Source: Psettodes erumei
Taxonomy: Eukaryota > Chordata > Actinopteri > Pleuronectiformes > Psettodidae
Direction: 5' to 3'
Assembly: GCA_016785225.1 (NCBI GenBank)
Contig: JAFBJZ010000772.1
Coordinates: 2,604,001-2,668,000, forward strand
DNA length: 64,000 nt
Shown: positions 10,555 through 22,800 of the stretch, piece after piece
Position numbering within the stretch: position 1 is the first letter of the stretch
How the letters are laid out: every line of letters starts with the position of its first letter
Position numbers and translations under genes: made by a program
The notes under the pieces: generated by a model
Told to the model about the DNA's origin: nothing
The model's input: only the letters and a program-made list of their open reading frames with translations
The model's database searches: none

Positions 10555-13500
10555 TGGGGCAGTGGGGCAGCAGAAGGCCCCCAACAAAAGCTGAGGCCCA
10601 AGACTCACACCAGAATACACAGGTAACATTTCCTCCAATATGTCCTGAATTTACTCAACTTTGTCTAAAGCAACTGTGAAGAAGTTGGTTCAGTGGACGC
10701 TGGTAAGAATTAGCTGGCTGAAGGATAAAAAACAGACATGGCACTGAGCAGCAACATCATTGTTTTGAATTCTACAAGTCTTGAGGGATGAATAGGAAAA
10801 CCACTATGATTGCCAGACACCAAGGTCTGCCGTAGGGCTTCAACAGCTCCATGTGGGGGGCAATTGGCTCTGGTTGCTTAGCATTAGTATTAGATAAACA
10901 CTCTGTCAGAAGACGTCAATGTCTCCATTAATGCCAGAGCTGCCACACAGGCTGTGCTTGAGTGACACAGTGTTTTGTGGAGTGTGACAGGGGTTGTAAG
11001 TGCTAACTCTCGCTGGCTGCATCTCCAAGTCTGGTGGAGCCAAACCCTGGGCGACACCTGGGAGCACAGAGGCATTATACTCCAGTATTCTGTGGAAATG
11101 ATACATGGCGTCCTCTTGTCCTAGCATTGACTGTACTAGACAAATTTTATTTGGACTCCTTAAAATGAATGGCCAATAAAATGCCCATGGAATATTTTAT
11201 TGCATCCTGTATCTCGCATTTAATAATTTATTTAGTATTGTCTTTATTTTTAATTTAATCAACACTTAGTTTGAGACATATTATAAGACATACATGTCAA
11301 AGTGAAAAGCTTAAAAATCTTTGCTCCCTTATCACTTTGTCCCAACCACAAGCAGATTAGTCTCATCTGGGAGTGTGGCTTCCCCCAAAAGGCTTTCCCA
11401 TAGTCTTTACAAACCACAATATGGAAGCTGTGTGTTCAGCACACATCCAGTGCACTTAAAGCCTGCCACAAGTACACATATCCAGCCACACAATGAGCAG
11501 GATATGGGTTTTTCCATGCTTTCATAAAGTGGATGGAGGAGTTTGCCAGTCAGTAATTATGCAGACGAGACTATTCCAGTCAAAAATATTAGCTGACTTT
11601 TGTTTCAAAAGCTGGGAAGTAGAAGGAGTACCTTGGTTGAATTGAAAGGACCATATGCTTATTGCTAAATAAAGAGTGATGTTAAAATATCTGCAACTAC
11701 TTACATAAATAGGACAAAAATGACATTACAAGTATGACCATGGCATAGGTGCAAAGTGAAAATGCTCAGCTGCAGACCATTTTAAAATCTATTTGTTCTC
11801 TTAACCATTAAAGATTTTCTCAAGATCACGACTATAACAGGAGTTGCTGCATGTATTAAGAGGGACAAAAAGTGGTAGCAGAACAATGTGAACCAAACTC
11901 TAGTTGTACAGTATATAAAGTTCATAGTATATTTCATCTTTTCTCCAATACATTTTGCAGCCAGAAAGGTTGGAATTTTTTAGTCTGAGAAAACAGCATG
12001 GAGAATTAAACTGCCTTAAGCTCAATAATACTGGCCGTCTAGGAGCTACTGAGTTCCTCTGTAGGCTGGAGGGCTGGACAGTGTACTCTTCCCCCTAATG
12101 CCCTGTCCATTGATCTTTCCCGTAACTACAGCTCCCCACAGAAACCCACACAATCTGTGCAGCGGAGTGCTCCTAGGCACCCCCCACTTCAAAGGTGCAT
12201 ATTTACTCTTAGAAATTTAGAGAAAGTGCAGCTGTGGATGCATCCTCCAACCTCAATCAATGATAGGGCTGGTCCTCCTGACCCCCCCCTGCTGGCTAAT
12301 AAAGTGCTTCTTAGGCTTGGTGGTTTCCCTGGAAGCCTTATGGGGTTGGTTCAAACTAGCACTTAGGTTTGTTTCCATTGTCTCTTCTCGAAAATTGATT
12401 TTAGAGAAATACTTATCTTGTTGCTCAACAAAGTTCCAGAGTGAATTACTGTAGACAGTTCTATTCTGCCTCTGATTTATTTATTTTTTTGCATTTGTGG
12501 GACTAAATAACTGCAATAAACAAATGAGAAGTAAATTACCAACCTCTGCAGAGCCCAGTTGTAGAATGAGGCTGAATTGCATGACACCCTGGACACAAAC
12601 TTGTATTTTTCATATCAGAGCAGAAATTGCTTACCTTCACTATAACCTCAAGTGAGGAAACTGAATACCTGACTGTTAGTATTTTAACCCACATACTATC
12701 AAGGTGATGAAGTAACAGAGTTGATATAGATTACACTTTCAAAAATCATTGTCGTTTGCAGAGTGTATCTTATCACACTTTTCTCCAATAAAGCTGCAAT
12801 GCCCTGAAAATAATTGAAAAACTCACATTTTCCAATTACAAAAAAACACAAAATAGTCACAACAGCTTTAATTAGCATTTTCCAGGAATCTACATATGTG
12901 TTATGTCCACTTAACATGTCCTGTTCCCCTGTCTTTGACAAAAATATTTCATGCTGGGATTCACATTATCATAATTGTCATTCCCAATCTTCAAAAACAA
13001 ATGTGTATTAAGACAGTAGCTAAAATAGGCCTTCTGCTGAAAATCAGACAATCAAAATCTTTTGTAATTAAGCGCAGCGATATTCTAATTACCGATGATT
13101 CAAGCTACTCCATGCTGCTTCCTGTACTCGTTCTGCAACAATTAGGAAAAATATATGTCAGCTGTGATTTTCCCTTTATTTCACTTAAATGTGAGTCTCA
13201 AAAGTGGCGCAGTGGGGGATTTATTCAAAAACAATGACATTTATAACTCTTCTCGGGATGAACTGCATTCCTTCTCCACACAGCAGGAAAGCCTAGGTTT
13301 TTAGCAACTGCGGCGAAGGTCTAAAGAGGTTTGTATAGCTGCAGAACACTGTTAAAACTTTAAATGAGAAACTCTTGTCAATGAAGCTTTCACTGTGTCC
13401 AATGTTTGTTACAAGGAAAAAAAAGAGTAAAGCCTCTACCTAGGAAATCATTTCTCTTGCAGTCTCATTTATGACTGCACATGGATACACATAATGTTGT

Positions 13501-13770
13501 ATGATGAGCTTCCAGGAGCCTGAAAACTACTGACCTTGACTACATTGTCTGAGATTCATTATTTGATCATCACTCTGTAGGTGAGTGCCTGCATAACCAA
13601 CCTTTTCCTTATAGTGTTGATTGCATTCTTTAAGTCAGCCACAATAGTGTTAGCTGTGAAAACAGTGCAAAAGGAAAACTTCTTTCAATGTCATTAATCC
13701 CAACTTGTTTGGACTCCTCACGTTGACTCTCCCACACATCTCTTTTTTCTCTCAGCACATACTATTGCTC
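10554..13770. other. Non-coding background
   Basis: No gene recognised. Short open frames here lack domains. The stretch at 12040-12370 is somewhat GC-richer. At 13010-13150 there are CpG-bearing words (AAGCGCAGCGATATTC near 13069) and ATTACCGATGATTC, which may belong to a small conserved element. A minus-strand octamer ATTAGCAT lies at 12871-12878. Confidence 0.5.
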
Positions 13771-14010
13771 TCACTCTCCCTGCCTCGCTAACATGTTGAC
13801 AGCAGTTTGTTAGTAGGTATCAGTTTTCAGTGAGCAGCCTGAGAGGGAGAGAGGGATGTGGTAATCATCTCTATCTCCGGCTGCTTGGCAGCATTCCCCT
13901 CGGCATGCTGGCAGACACTTGCCATTGAGCGGCTGTCAGGCAGAAAGGGTGTGGGATGTGGGCTCAAGCTACACAGGTCACGGTCATTTCTTTCCAAAAG
14001 CCATTGAAGC
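13771..14010. promoter_or_regulatory. CNE-like island
   Basis: Balanced sequence with repeated GCTTGGCAGC / GCATGCTGGCAG / GAGCGGCTGTCAG words around 13880-13940, E-box-like CAGCTG-type neighbours, and GTAATCATCTC near 13861. There is no coding-like frame or dispersed repeat. Regulatory role inferred from texture. Confidence 0.3.
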
Positions 14011-15990
14011 TAAAACCTTAAGTGGCATTTGAGTTACCTGCACTGTCAGTTCTGACACTCACAACACTAACAAGGAGACCACCGCTAGAGAGTCAAACTA
14101 GATTATGCCTCCCCAGTGGATTTCCTTAATATAGCTTAGCAACTGCCAGGAAAACAGAAAGAAAAAAAAAACATGTTTTCATTATTATGAGACTTGTTCT
14201 GCTGATGTGTCAGGCAAAACTCAGCACTGTATCTATTGTTGGTAAAAAATAAAATAAAATATATATGTATATATGACCCATTTATTAACATAGCAGATAT
14301 GACAAGTAAATACAATCTAATTATAAGTGCAGTATAACAAGAGACAGTTAATATTAAAACGTCATTAAAAAGCCACAAATTATAATTATTTCTGATAATT
14401 CTGATCTGTTTAACACCTGACTTTCTACTCAACAGGTAAGAGGTGCAGAAAGGATGTTTAATTAAAAGATAGCAAGGTATTTAGTTTCAGTAAAGAGAAG
14501 AGGTAAGAGTTGTTAAGCACTGAGTGCATGGTTACTCAATTTCTAAACTATTAATTTTGTGCAATGGTGTAATAAGTAATGTTGAGCTCATCTAACAAGG
14601 TTTTGCAAAGCTTTAATTATTTTTTATTTATTTTTAGTTCATTTATTATGTATTTATTTAGTTATTTATTTATTCATGGTAAAATGTGGCATGCCAGGTG
14701 AAAACAAAGGAACAAAAAATCATTTTCAATTACACTTGATGAAATGAATGTTGTTTCTCAAAGATATCCTACTGTTTTTCCAGCAGACCAGAACAACAGT
14801 CGTGCTCTTCATCATAACAATTATTCTGCTTTAATTCAAGGCTGTCTGAAGTTCACAAACCAGAGCCCCATAGTTTATGCTTAATTATTTGGAAACATAA
14901 CTAATCAGCAAAAAAACATTAAGTTCCACAGAAAGGTTAAAACTTTAAACAGAACTGCATGAAAAAAGTAGTCTGACTTTCATGGCTGGAAACTGAATAG
15001 TGCTTGATAAGTTGCAGGATCTCACAACTTGGACCTGTGATCTTAGGAGTGATACCCTCAAGTTCATAGCAACAAATACACTCAATCACTCAGGGAGATC
15101 CTAAGTCTCTCAGTTGGCCAATTACTGCTTTTTAAAAGCCTGGGGCACCCAGGAAACTTTGACTCCTGGAAATAAAGACCAATCTGAGAGAGAAACATTG
15201 GCGCTATTAAAATCTTTATAATTCTGTAAATCACAAGTGATTTGTTTTGCCCCATGGCTTGTTCCGATACATCCTTGCTGCTATTGCAAAGGGCACGGGG
15301 TGACTGCAATTGAGGAGAGCAAGCTTATTTTTACAACTAAGCTTGGAAAAAAGGGATGCCTTTTTTCTTCTTCTTTTTGAGTGCAGAAGGCAAAGATCTC
15401 CTCTGTGTCATAATTGCCTGAAGTTAGAGAGTAAAGGCTCTGGACTCCTGATGTTAGTGTGGGCCTTTTCATCATGGGGGTTGGAGTCAGAGCTGCTTTA
15501 AAAGATCAGGCACTCTTGAGGATCAGACTCTGTTTTTATTTATGTAATAAAGGCATTTTGAAAGAGAGAAAAATAATCATCACTTATCTATTGTTGCATT
15601 AGATGTTTCCCAACTGGTGCTGTCATGGTCGGATTTGCTGTTCTTGTTGATGATTAAGGCTGCTGTAATTCAAAGCAGATTTACATTTTCTCAATTATTT
15701 GATTTTTGACTTCAATATTAAGTATGCTATACTGATTAATTTTGAGGATGGATGCCTAAATTAGCCTGCTTATTCAAACAAAGTGGAAGCCAAAAGTGGC
15801 AGAGAGGATCATGCAATTATGAGTAAATTCACTCCAATTAAACACTGCCATGTTAACTTTTAGAGAGCATGCACTCAACATAATATAATTACAAATTGGG
15901 ATGAAAAATGTAAAAGAAAACACCAACATTATGGAATGAAGCATTTATAGTTGATGGATTCTCAAAAAGCTCTTCTATCCTCTGGTGATC
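14011..15990. other. Non-coding background with (TTTA)n tract
   Basis: AT-rich; contains TATATATGTATATA at about 14262-14275 and an imperfect TTTA/TTTAT tract at 14618-14676. A short hairpin (8-bp arms AAAAAAGG/CCTTTTTT around GATG) sits at 15347-15366 and runs into a T/C-rich tract. No gene recognised. Confidence 0.55.
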
Positions 15991-16300
15991 AGGGTTAAGA
16001 ATAGCACTCCTGCTGCTTCAACGCTCTCCCTCCCAACTGCCACACTCCCCATTCAGCATCACAGGGCCCTTTGGTACTAGACAAGGGCCCTGACTGAGGA
16101 CGCTTTGATACTTCAGCCTCTAATCACCAGTATCCTTATAGTGCTGAGCTGATGGACGAATGGGTCATAGGAAGGATGTCCTGACCATAAATCAGACTAC
16201 AGGGGTGACAGCACACAAAATAGGTGAATTGTCCTTGGGTTCGCAATGCTGGCGGCATCCCTTGTGTCCCCAGCTAACACCACCCTTTTTATTATTTGGG
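15991..16300. promoter_or_regulatory. CNE-like island with 10-bp GC hairpin
   Basis: A perfect inverted repeat, CAGGGCCCTT (16062-16071) and AAGGGCCCTG (16083-16092), encloses an 11-nt loop. Around it are CpG-retaining words (GACGCTTTG, ATGGACGAATG, TTCGCAATG, GGCGGCATC) and CCTCTAATCACC. No frame is convincing as coding. It could be a cis-regulatory element or part of a structured transcript. Confidence 0.37.
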
Positions 16301-16427
16301 AGCAAGTCAAACGGATGCCCTACCAGCCATTCTGCCCTCCCCCTTGTTTTTTTTCCCTAGTCTTCAAGCCTGGACCCTGCTATGAACTGTTTCCAGAGTC
16401 AGTTACTGGTGTAATTGAAAGTGCTTT

Positions 16428-16534
16428 GTCATCGCTTTCAGCCAAACACTGATGGATGTGAAGCTGAATGAGGTTTGGGTTTTAGTTATACGAGTGAGCC
16501 TGTGTGAGATTTATCACCAGAGGCTTAAGAGGCT
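16428..16534 (+). promoter_or_regulatory. Duplicated CNE-like module, copy A
   Basis: This segment aligns collinearly with 18490-18600. Both start with GTCAT, share the exact 14-mer AACACTGATGGATG (16445-16458 here), then GAATG, a TTGG(G)TTTTAGTTA block, GTGAG, and a weaker tail (ATCACCAGAGGCTT against GTCACAAAGGTCTT). Length and order agree over about 105-110 bp, with small indels. The pair is not a simple repeat and no other copy was noticed in the window. A local duplication of a regulatory module is inferred. Confidence 0.5.
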
Positions 16535-18489
16535 ACAAGGGACCATTAAAGCACCACCACCGTCTACATCACAGTGAACTCTTCATTATTATTCATTAAA
16601 ATACAATGTCTTTAATATGTCTGGCTTCCCATGTGATTTTTTTTTTTTTTACATAACGCTTTTGATGATGTTGGAAAATGAAAACCTATTCAGTTTCCCA
16701 GATTTACAATAAACTCAGTCTGGTTATGGATTTTATGGATTTTTATTAGAAAAAGTAAGCTGGCCAAAAGTTTCAGTAAACTCAAAGCCCTATTAATGCC
16801 TTCATGTCTATTGTATTAATATGTGTTCTTTTCAGCTTTGCTGACTCACAATGGTGAACTAAATAAAACATATTCTCTTAATGTGGGGTCTGTTATGTTA
16901 CATATATTACCTTAATGTATATGTAGTCTAAGTCCACTAGCGTTTTTAAAAAAATATCTTTTCATAATTAGTATGGTTTATTGAAAACCTATGAAACCTT
17001 TTAATTTCAATTCTGAATTGACGTCCACATGCAAAGCGTAGGAGGTGTGCTAGTTCTCATTGTCTCCCACTTATTATAGGCTGCCCCCAGCTGCCTGAGC
17101 TGTGAGGGCCTGGATCTCGGATCCTGGCTTGCGTCCAGCTCGGCTCTGATCTGGGCCTCTTTGTGATTTGAGGAATACAGAGCTTTGCTGGGCTGCTGTC
17201 CTAGAGCCATGTTGGAATGCATGAGCAGTGGTGGAGGTGCATGGGGATGTGACCTCATTGTGTGATGCGAGCAAGAGAACTGGGCAGGAGTTACGCGCTG
17301 AGGTTGGTTGGATTATAAATAAAGTAGCATGTGGTTTCTGTGCTGCAGTCGGGAAACAGGAAAAGGTGAATACCAGTGCTCACAGCACAGTTGTAAGTGG
17401 TGCCCTATCCTAACACTGGCTCAAGGCTGCCAAGATAGCATGGTCACATAAAGTAGATTCAGTAGAAAAATACTGCCCAATTTCTGCATTACATTTGTAG
17501 ATTTTGCTTTCCACTGTGTATTTCTGCATTTTCTCATATTCATGAGTATTATAATTTTGTCATCTTAACAAATAATGTTTGTTATTGCTGAGGATGGATT
17601 TGTTAAGGACAATGGGAATCAGACGCTTGTGTTTCTTCATGTTTCCCTGTTACGTTTTTGTGTTCATGTTGTTCTTGTGTTTGTGTTTTTTGTTGCTTGA
17701 TTTTAAAAATCTGAAAAAAAGACATATTTCCCTATTTTGATGATTAAAATTGTGATTTGAAATTTGTAAATTTGCTGTGTGTAACAACAGCCAATCATGT
17801 GGACTGCTGGCTGCGTGTTGAGGGTTACTTGCGACTGACCTGGTTGAGGCCTGTGTGCCTGCAGGTCATCTAGTGGGGCTGAGGAGAAACATGAGGAGAC
17901 AAAAAACCAAGACCCTGCCACAGGCACAAATACCTGGGAAGAGAAACAAGAGCAACTTCTCTTCAACAGGAAGCACTGCATCATCAGTGTGTCAAACTTA
18001 AAGTGACTTTAAGGACACTCAAGAATACAATGTATAAAGGACCTTAGGGTTACTTCTCTTGTAGTTTTGGGGTTCTTTTAGCACATTTTATCAGGTTACC
18101 AGCAGTAACTGAATTCATTTTTCAGTTTAATTCAGTTATTCTGAGGCTTAACATTTTATTCCTCGTAAGTAAATTAACACCCCCGTATTTTCAATGTTGC
18201 CTCCTAAAAAGGTGTCATTTTCTCTATAAAGCATTTCATAATGTTAAGTGTGGATAAGTGTCTCTAGAAGAAATCAATAGATATGATGTTGCCTATGGGA
18301 AAATTAGCATGGTAAATGAACATTAACTTGCAGATGGCTGGTTATGGGGCATCGCTGTGGCTCCTAACAAACAATTGATTAACTTGTAAATTCCCATTGC
18401 CCAGCTGTTATTCAGCCTGTTTACCATAAATAAAAGAGGGGGAGTAGAGAAAGAATCCAGATGCTTTGAGTGCAGCAGAAAGGCAATCT
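16535..18489. other. Non-coding background between duplicated modules
   Basis: Mostly AT-rich, with T-runs near 16640. A GC-richer segment at 17020-17300 (GATCTCGGATCC, GTCCAGCTCGGC, TTACGCGCTGAGG) could be a further CNE. Its open frames have no recognised domain. A minus-strand octamer ATTAGCAT lies at 18303-18310. Confidence 0.5.
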
Positions 18490-18600
18490 GTCATTGTTCT
18501 CAACTAACACTGATGGATGCTGCTTTGAATGGGGATTGGTTTTAGTTAAACATGACAAAGTGAGGGATGACACGCCATTGGTCACAAAGGTCTTGAGGTC
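18490..18600 (+). promoter_or_regulatory. Duplicated CNE-like module, copy B
   Basis: Counterpart of 16428-16534, about 2.06 kb downstream in the same orientation. The exact 14-mer AACACTGATGGATG is at 18506-18519, followed at matching spacing by GAATG, GGNTTGG and TTTTAGTTA, and then GTGAG. Differences are scattered substitutions and 1-bp indels, as expected for an old duplication under partial constraint. Confidence 0.5.
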
Positions 18601-19210
18601 CAGCAACGCCTCAGCAGTTGCTTTTTCTTCAGCCAAGACAACCTCTTGTTCATGTATCAGCTGCCAATAATGGGAAGAAGTTGTTGGGTCAGGTTTTTGG
18701 ATTTGTTTTCTTTATTTTCCTGTGGTCAAGTTGAAAAATGGATAAATGAACAAAACCTGCATGCAGACTATTCAAAACTACTCAAGACTACTCAAAATGG
18801 CAGCTAGTATGATTAGAGCATGATCTCCTTTCTTACCTCCACCTTATTTCTAGCCATCTAAAAAGTTACTGCTGAAGATGGAGTGATCACTATGTAATTA
18901 ATCATATACATTCTCAAAAAAATGAGTCAAATCATGCATAACTTTAAAGGCATGATGTGTTTTGAGGATATTTCTGTCAATGGACAGGAGCATGGGAAGA
19001 AAAATCCAGTTCCAACCAGACTTCAGTTTGATGTTAGCTTGTGTATGGTCCACTAAAACTCAAAAGAACAGGATGATGTAAAATGCATATGGACTGTTCT
19101 TCCAGCTTGAGAAGTTCACATACATGTTCTCAAAGAAGAGAGAGAGATTCCAGAGATCTGGAAGGAAGAAGAGACAAGGCTTTCTGTGGACTGGAAGCCT
19201 CAAACTGATG
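18601..19210. other. Non-coding background
   Basis: No gene recognised. A small imperfect tandem of an ACTACTCAAAA-type unit occurs at about 18770-18798. Confidence 0.6.
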
Positions 19211-19252
19211 TTATTTTTTTTTATTTTTTTTTTTTTTGGGGGGGGGGGGGGG
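19211..19252 (+). repeat. T-rich tract joined to G15 homopolymer
   Basis: 27 bp of T with two A interruptions, immediately followed by 15 consecutive G at 19238-19252. This is low-complexity sequence, likely error-prone in sequencing and unstable in length. Confidence 0.95.
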
Positions 19253-20813
19253 TACATCACCACAAAAGTACAGTTCAAGACCTCTGCAAAACTCATAATT
19301 AATTTTCAAATATGGCTGAGGTTATCATCCACCCTTCAGCATACACTCCTTTCATCTTCTATCAATGACTATTTACTTTCTGCACCTAAAGCAGCAATAC
19401 CATAAACTTGCTAAAAGAGGGGCGGGATTTGAATATTTCAGGGTTCTCACTTCCAAACCTCTTCAAGGAGACACATAACCACCATACACATTCACTCATA
19501 TGTTCAATATATAGGTGGCATTCTGGAAGAAATGCATTAAGGTAGCACAAAATGTTTGAAAATGTAAATTGAAACAACAACAACCAAGGCAGTGTCACAA
19601 AGAACAGAGCAAGCATAGTGCAATAAAGTGTAAAAGATATGCATATTCAGGTTTATGTATATTGTTTATTGATATACATTCAACTGCATAATTTAAAAGT
19701 TTGATTTATGGGTGGAGAATTGTCATTTGGTGTGTTTCTCAGTTAAATGTATGACAGAATATATAATGAGACAGTGACACATAACAACACTCTGAAATCA
19801 AAAGTCTATGATGTGTCTTGTTCTGACAGAACCAGTTTGAACTTGTTTCGCTGACAGTGGGGTTTCTTTGTTGAAGTCCATTGCACATGGAGTCTCTTAG
19901 TCTCTTAAGTTAGTTTGATTATCAATAGTAGAGTGCTAGAAACATTTTTTTAGTAACTATTTTTGCATTTTAGGTGAGTTTGATATTAACTAAAACGTGG
20001 CTCCATGTCAGGATTATCAATTTATCTCAGTAGAGATTCTGTGGAGAGACCTCGCTCAATCTTTTTTTTTTGTCTGAATACCGTTTAAAACTGAAAATCA
20101 TATCATAGTTTTAGCTTCTATTTACAGTTTTCACTTTGGTGTACCTTATACTTTAAAATGTGAAATGTCATATTCACTTAAAAAAAATGGGTAAAATATA
20201 TTCACAAAACACAAAAATATAACTCCTTGTGAGAACATTTCCTGTCACAGACAGGGTTTTAACTGTGGGGAACCAATACAATTCTAGTCATCACTGAGAC
20301 AGAATGTCAGATCAGCATTTTCTTTTTTTGTGCTGTTGCTTTTAGTTTTCTAATGTGAATCCATGTGGCCAGACTGTTCACAGACTTGGCCGCTGGCTGA
20401 AGCCAATTGTCTGAGTTAGGCAGCTGAACACAAGACTCCCCACTTGGAAAAAAAGGAGGAAAAAACAGTGGAGAAGTTTTAGCAGTCAGCCCTTAGACAG
20501 GAAGACTCTAGAGGAAACACCAGAAAGCCATTAACTAACCGCAGTATTATGGTGATCTATTTGCTCGAATGGGCTACAGACAGCTAATGAACAAGTCCAT
20601 CACACTCGCACACACACTGAGAAGCAACACACACTGAGAGGCAATGCTGAAAGAGCTCTTGCTTGTACAAAACAGTGTGACAGATCAATGCCTGATTCTT
20701 AAATCAAGGTAAAAGGTTATTCTCTGTCTCACTGGGATTCCACTTACTATCCCCCTATATCTAAGACACTCCCATACCCTTTTAAACCATACAAGTCCAA
20801 CCCCCCTCAACAA
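19253..20813. other. Non-coding background
   Basis: AT-rich, with no gene or known repeat recognised. Around 20380-20440 a more balanced patch (GGCCGCTGGCTGAAGCC) could be a small conserved element. Confidence 0.55.

Positions 20814-20850
<37 letters not shown>
20814..20850 (+). repeat. (CT)n(CA)n compound microsatellite
   Basis: A short CT run (20814-20826) switches to perfect CA repeats ending at 20850. Confidence 0.95.
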
Positions 20851-20851
<1 letters not shown>

Positions 20852-20984
20852 TCCTAATTAAGAGTGAGGCAGTGGGGCTTTTTTGTGTCTGTGGTTGTGC
20901 TTGCAATGTTAGTGTCTGGAGTGTGAAAACAGATCTGATGGACTGGTGCCCTCATCTCTCCCTGATCAGGCTCCAGCAGGTATC

Positions 20985-21260
20985 CCCCCCATGATTGACA
21001 GCTCACAGGTCAGCCGCCCATCTCTCAGTCTGTTAGAGGGTGGGCGGTAAAAAGATTTGGAATGCCTGGGACCCTGATTGCTTTAATGCTCGCCTGTCAG
21101 AACCATTGTACAGCTCTGTATTATTAGGGCTCGCCATCTCTCACCGTCTGGAAGGTGTCGTGTCTCGGCTCTGCATAAAGAACCGCAGCTCCATTCAAAA
21201 TTCTCTTTCTCATTGGCCAAGAGGAAGAAAACACAGATTTTTCCACAGCATCCCCTGTAT
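20985..21260. promoter_or_regulatory. CNE-like island
   Basis: CpGs are retained at many positions (CAGCCGCCC, GGGCGGTAA, CTCGCCTG, GCTCGCCATC, CACCGTCTGG, GTCGTGTCTCGG, AACCGCAG) within otherwise CpG-poor DNA, together with GATTGCTTTAATG near 21077. Open frames on both strands lack domains. A regulatory element is inferred. A short exon cannot be fully excluded, but no convincing splice pair is visible. Confidence 0.38.
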
Positions 21261-22540
21261 TGCTTTGTCAGATAATGTAACACGAGTGTCTCCAGGGAAT
21301 GGTTGGATGGCACCATTTCACACTCAAATGCAGAAGACTTGAGATCATTTAACAAAAATTTATCACCGTGATTACAACAATATCCTTTAACATAACACAG
21401 GAGTCACTCTAATGTTCCTGATAATGTTCCTAATCATGTTGATTTTTTTTACTACTGTTGTATCCACACCCCTGAAACAGAAAATGACAGCAAGCTTCTT
21501 TATTTTGTATTTTGCTTTCCTGATGCTTGTTTTACTTTATGAGAAAGAAATCCCTTTTCTCAAAACCTGCTGATATAGCTTAGATTGAGACCTTGACAAG
21601 CATATGTGCAATATGGGTATGCAATACATATCAATGCTATTTCTAAAGGATAGTTACTGTAAATTATTTACAAATGTATGTATGTTTCTAGGATTGTAAA
21701 AAGGCATACAAAATTGCTGCTTAAAGTACTCTTTGTTTGATATGGGCAGCATTGTGAGCTGATGGTGTCCACGAGTCAGAAAATGAATCAGCAACATTTT
21801 TGATGACTGATTAAACATTTAAATATTTTTTCAAGTAAAAATTACAAACATAACCATCATTTCATTTGGGAGGATGTAGTTCTTTTGTCTATTTTATAGA
21901 TTTAATTTGAATACGATTGGGTTTCAAACAGCTGGCCGAACATTAAATCAAGATTGTCAACTTTTATCTTTAGAAAATAGTGATGGGCTCTTTTCACTGT
22001 TTTTGACACTTTCTAGCTCAAATATCAATTAACTAAGACAATAATCTGCAAAGTTAATTGCAGCCCTCATGTCCAGTGAAACACCAATTTATGTTGCACA
22101 TTATAAGATGTGAGAGCTCTAATCACCTATGACCAAAAAAGGTGCAACAGTTTTAAATTCAAATTAATTTCAAATTAATCATTTTACAATACAAATGTAC
22201 AACCAAAGGTGATATGGGACATATCCAAACCATTATTTAATTTTATTGTAACTTGCCAATAACAGACATGCAATCAGTATTACAGTATCCCAAGCCCATT
22301 TTTCAATTTCACAAACTAATCAGAAAATAGTAAAGTGCAAAGTTCAGTACAGTCTACAATGATCTTGACATAAAAAGGGTAATATAGATAAAGGAAATTT
22401 TGGAATATCAAGTGAAATAATGCTGTGCAAAGTATGTCCTTCGCTATAGTTCTTTCTCAGTGGAACAATAAGCCTCCTCCAAAGATACAATGACCTAGTA
22501 AACATTGTGTTTACACAAATCCCAAGCTGATTTTTTCCTG
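21261..22540. other. Non-coding background
   Basis: AT-rich sequence with a small tandem of TTCAAATTAAT at about 22157-22179. No gene recognised. Confidence 0.6.
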
Positions 22541-22800
22541 TTATTCCCCAGGCCAAGATGACAGACTGTCAGGTTGTTGAAGGTCATCAGAACAGTGCCT
22601 CCTGGGCCCCTGGAGCCCAGGTGATGGCCAGGCCACATCCCCAAGTGCTGCTTGCTGCTCCAGGCCACAGTAGAGACAAGCCCATTGGGGTGCCATGTCG
22701 CTGTCTCCATGGAGATGAGGCGACAGGCTGGCCATTGCTGAGACTCGCACCTTTATGGTCAGTGACTAAGCGTCCCTGAGGAGACCCCCCTGCCTAACAG
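22541..22800. promoter_or_regulatory. GC-rich CNE-like island with X-box-like palindrome
   Basis: A compact GC-rich block in AT-rich flanks. At 22704-22715 there is a perfect 12-bp palindrome, TCTCCATGGAGA, similar to RFX X-box half-sites (GTNNCC ATGG). The plus strand shows an acceptor-like TTATTCCCCAG just before the block, and both strands have open frames of 60-73 codons, but no translation was recognised and no matching donor is convincing. A non-coding regulatory element is favoured over an exon. Confidence 0.37.

Noticed and set aside
22541..22800. Possible exon after a TTATTCCCCAG acceptor-like site
   Set aside because: No recognisable peptide in any frame and no convincing donor. 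The texture fits a non-coding island better.
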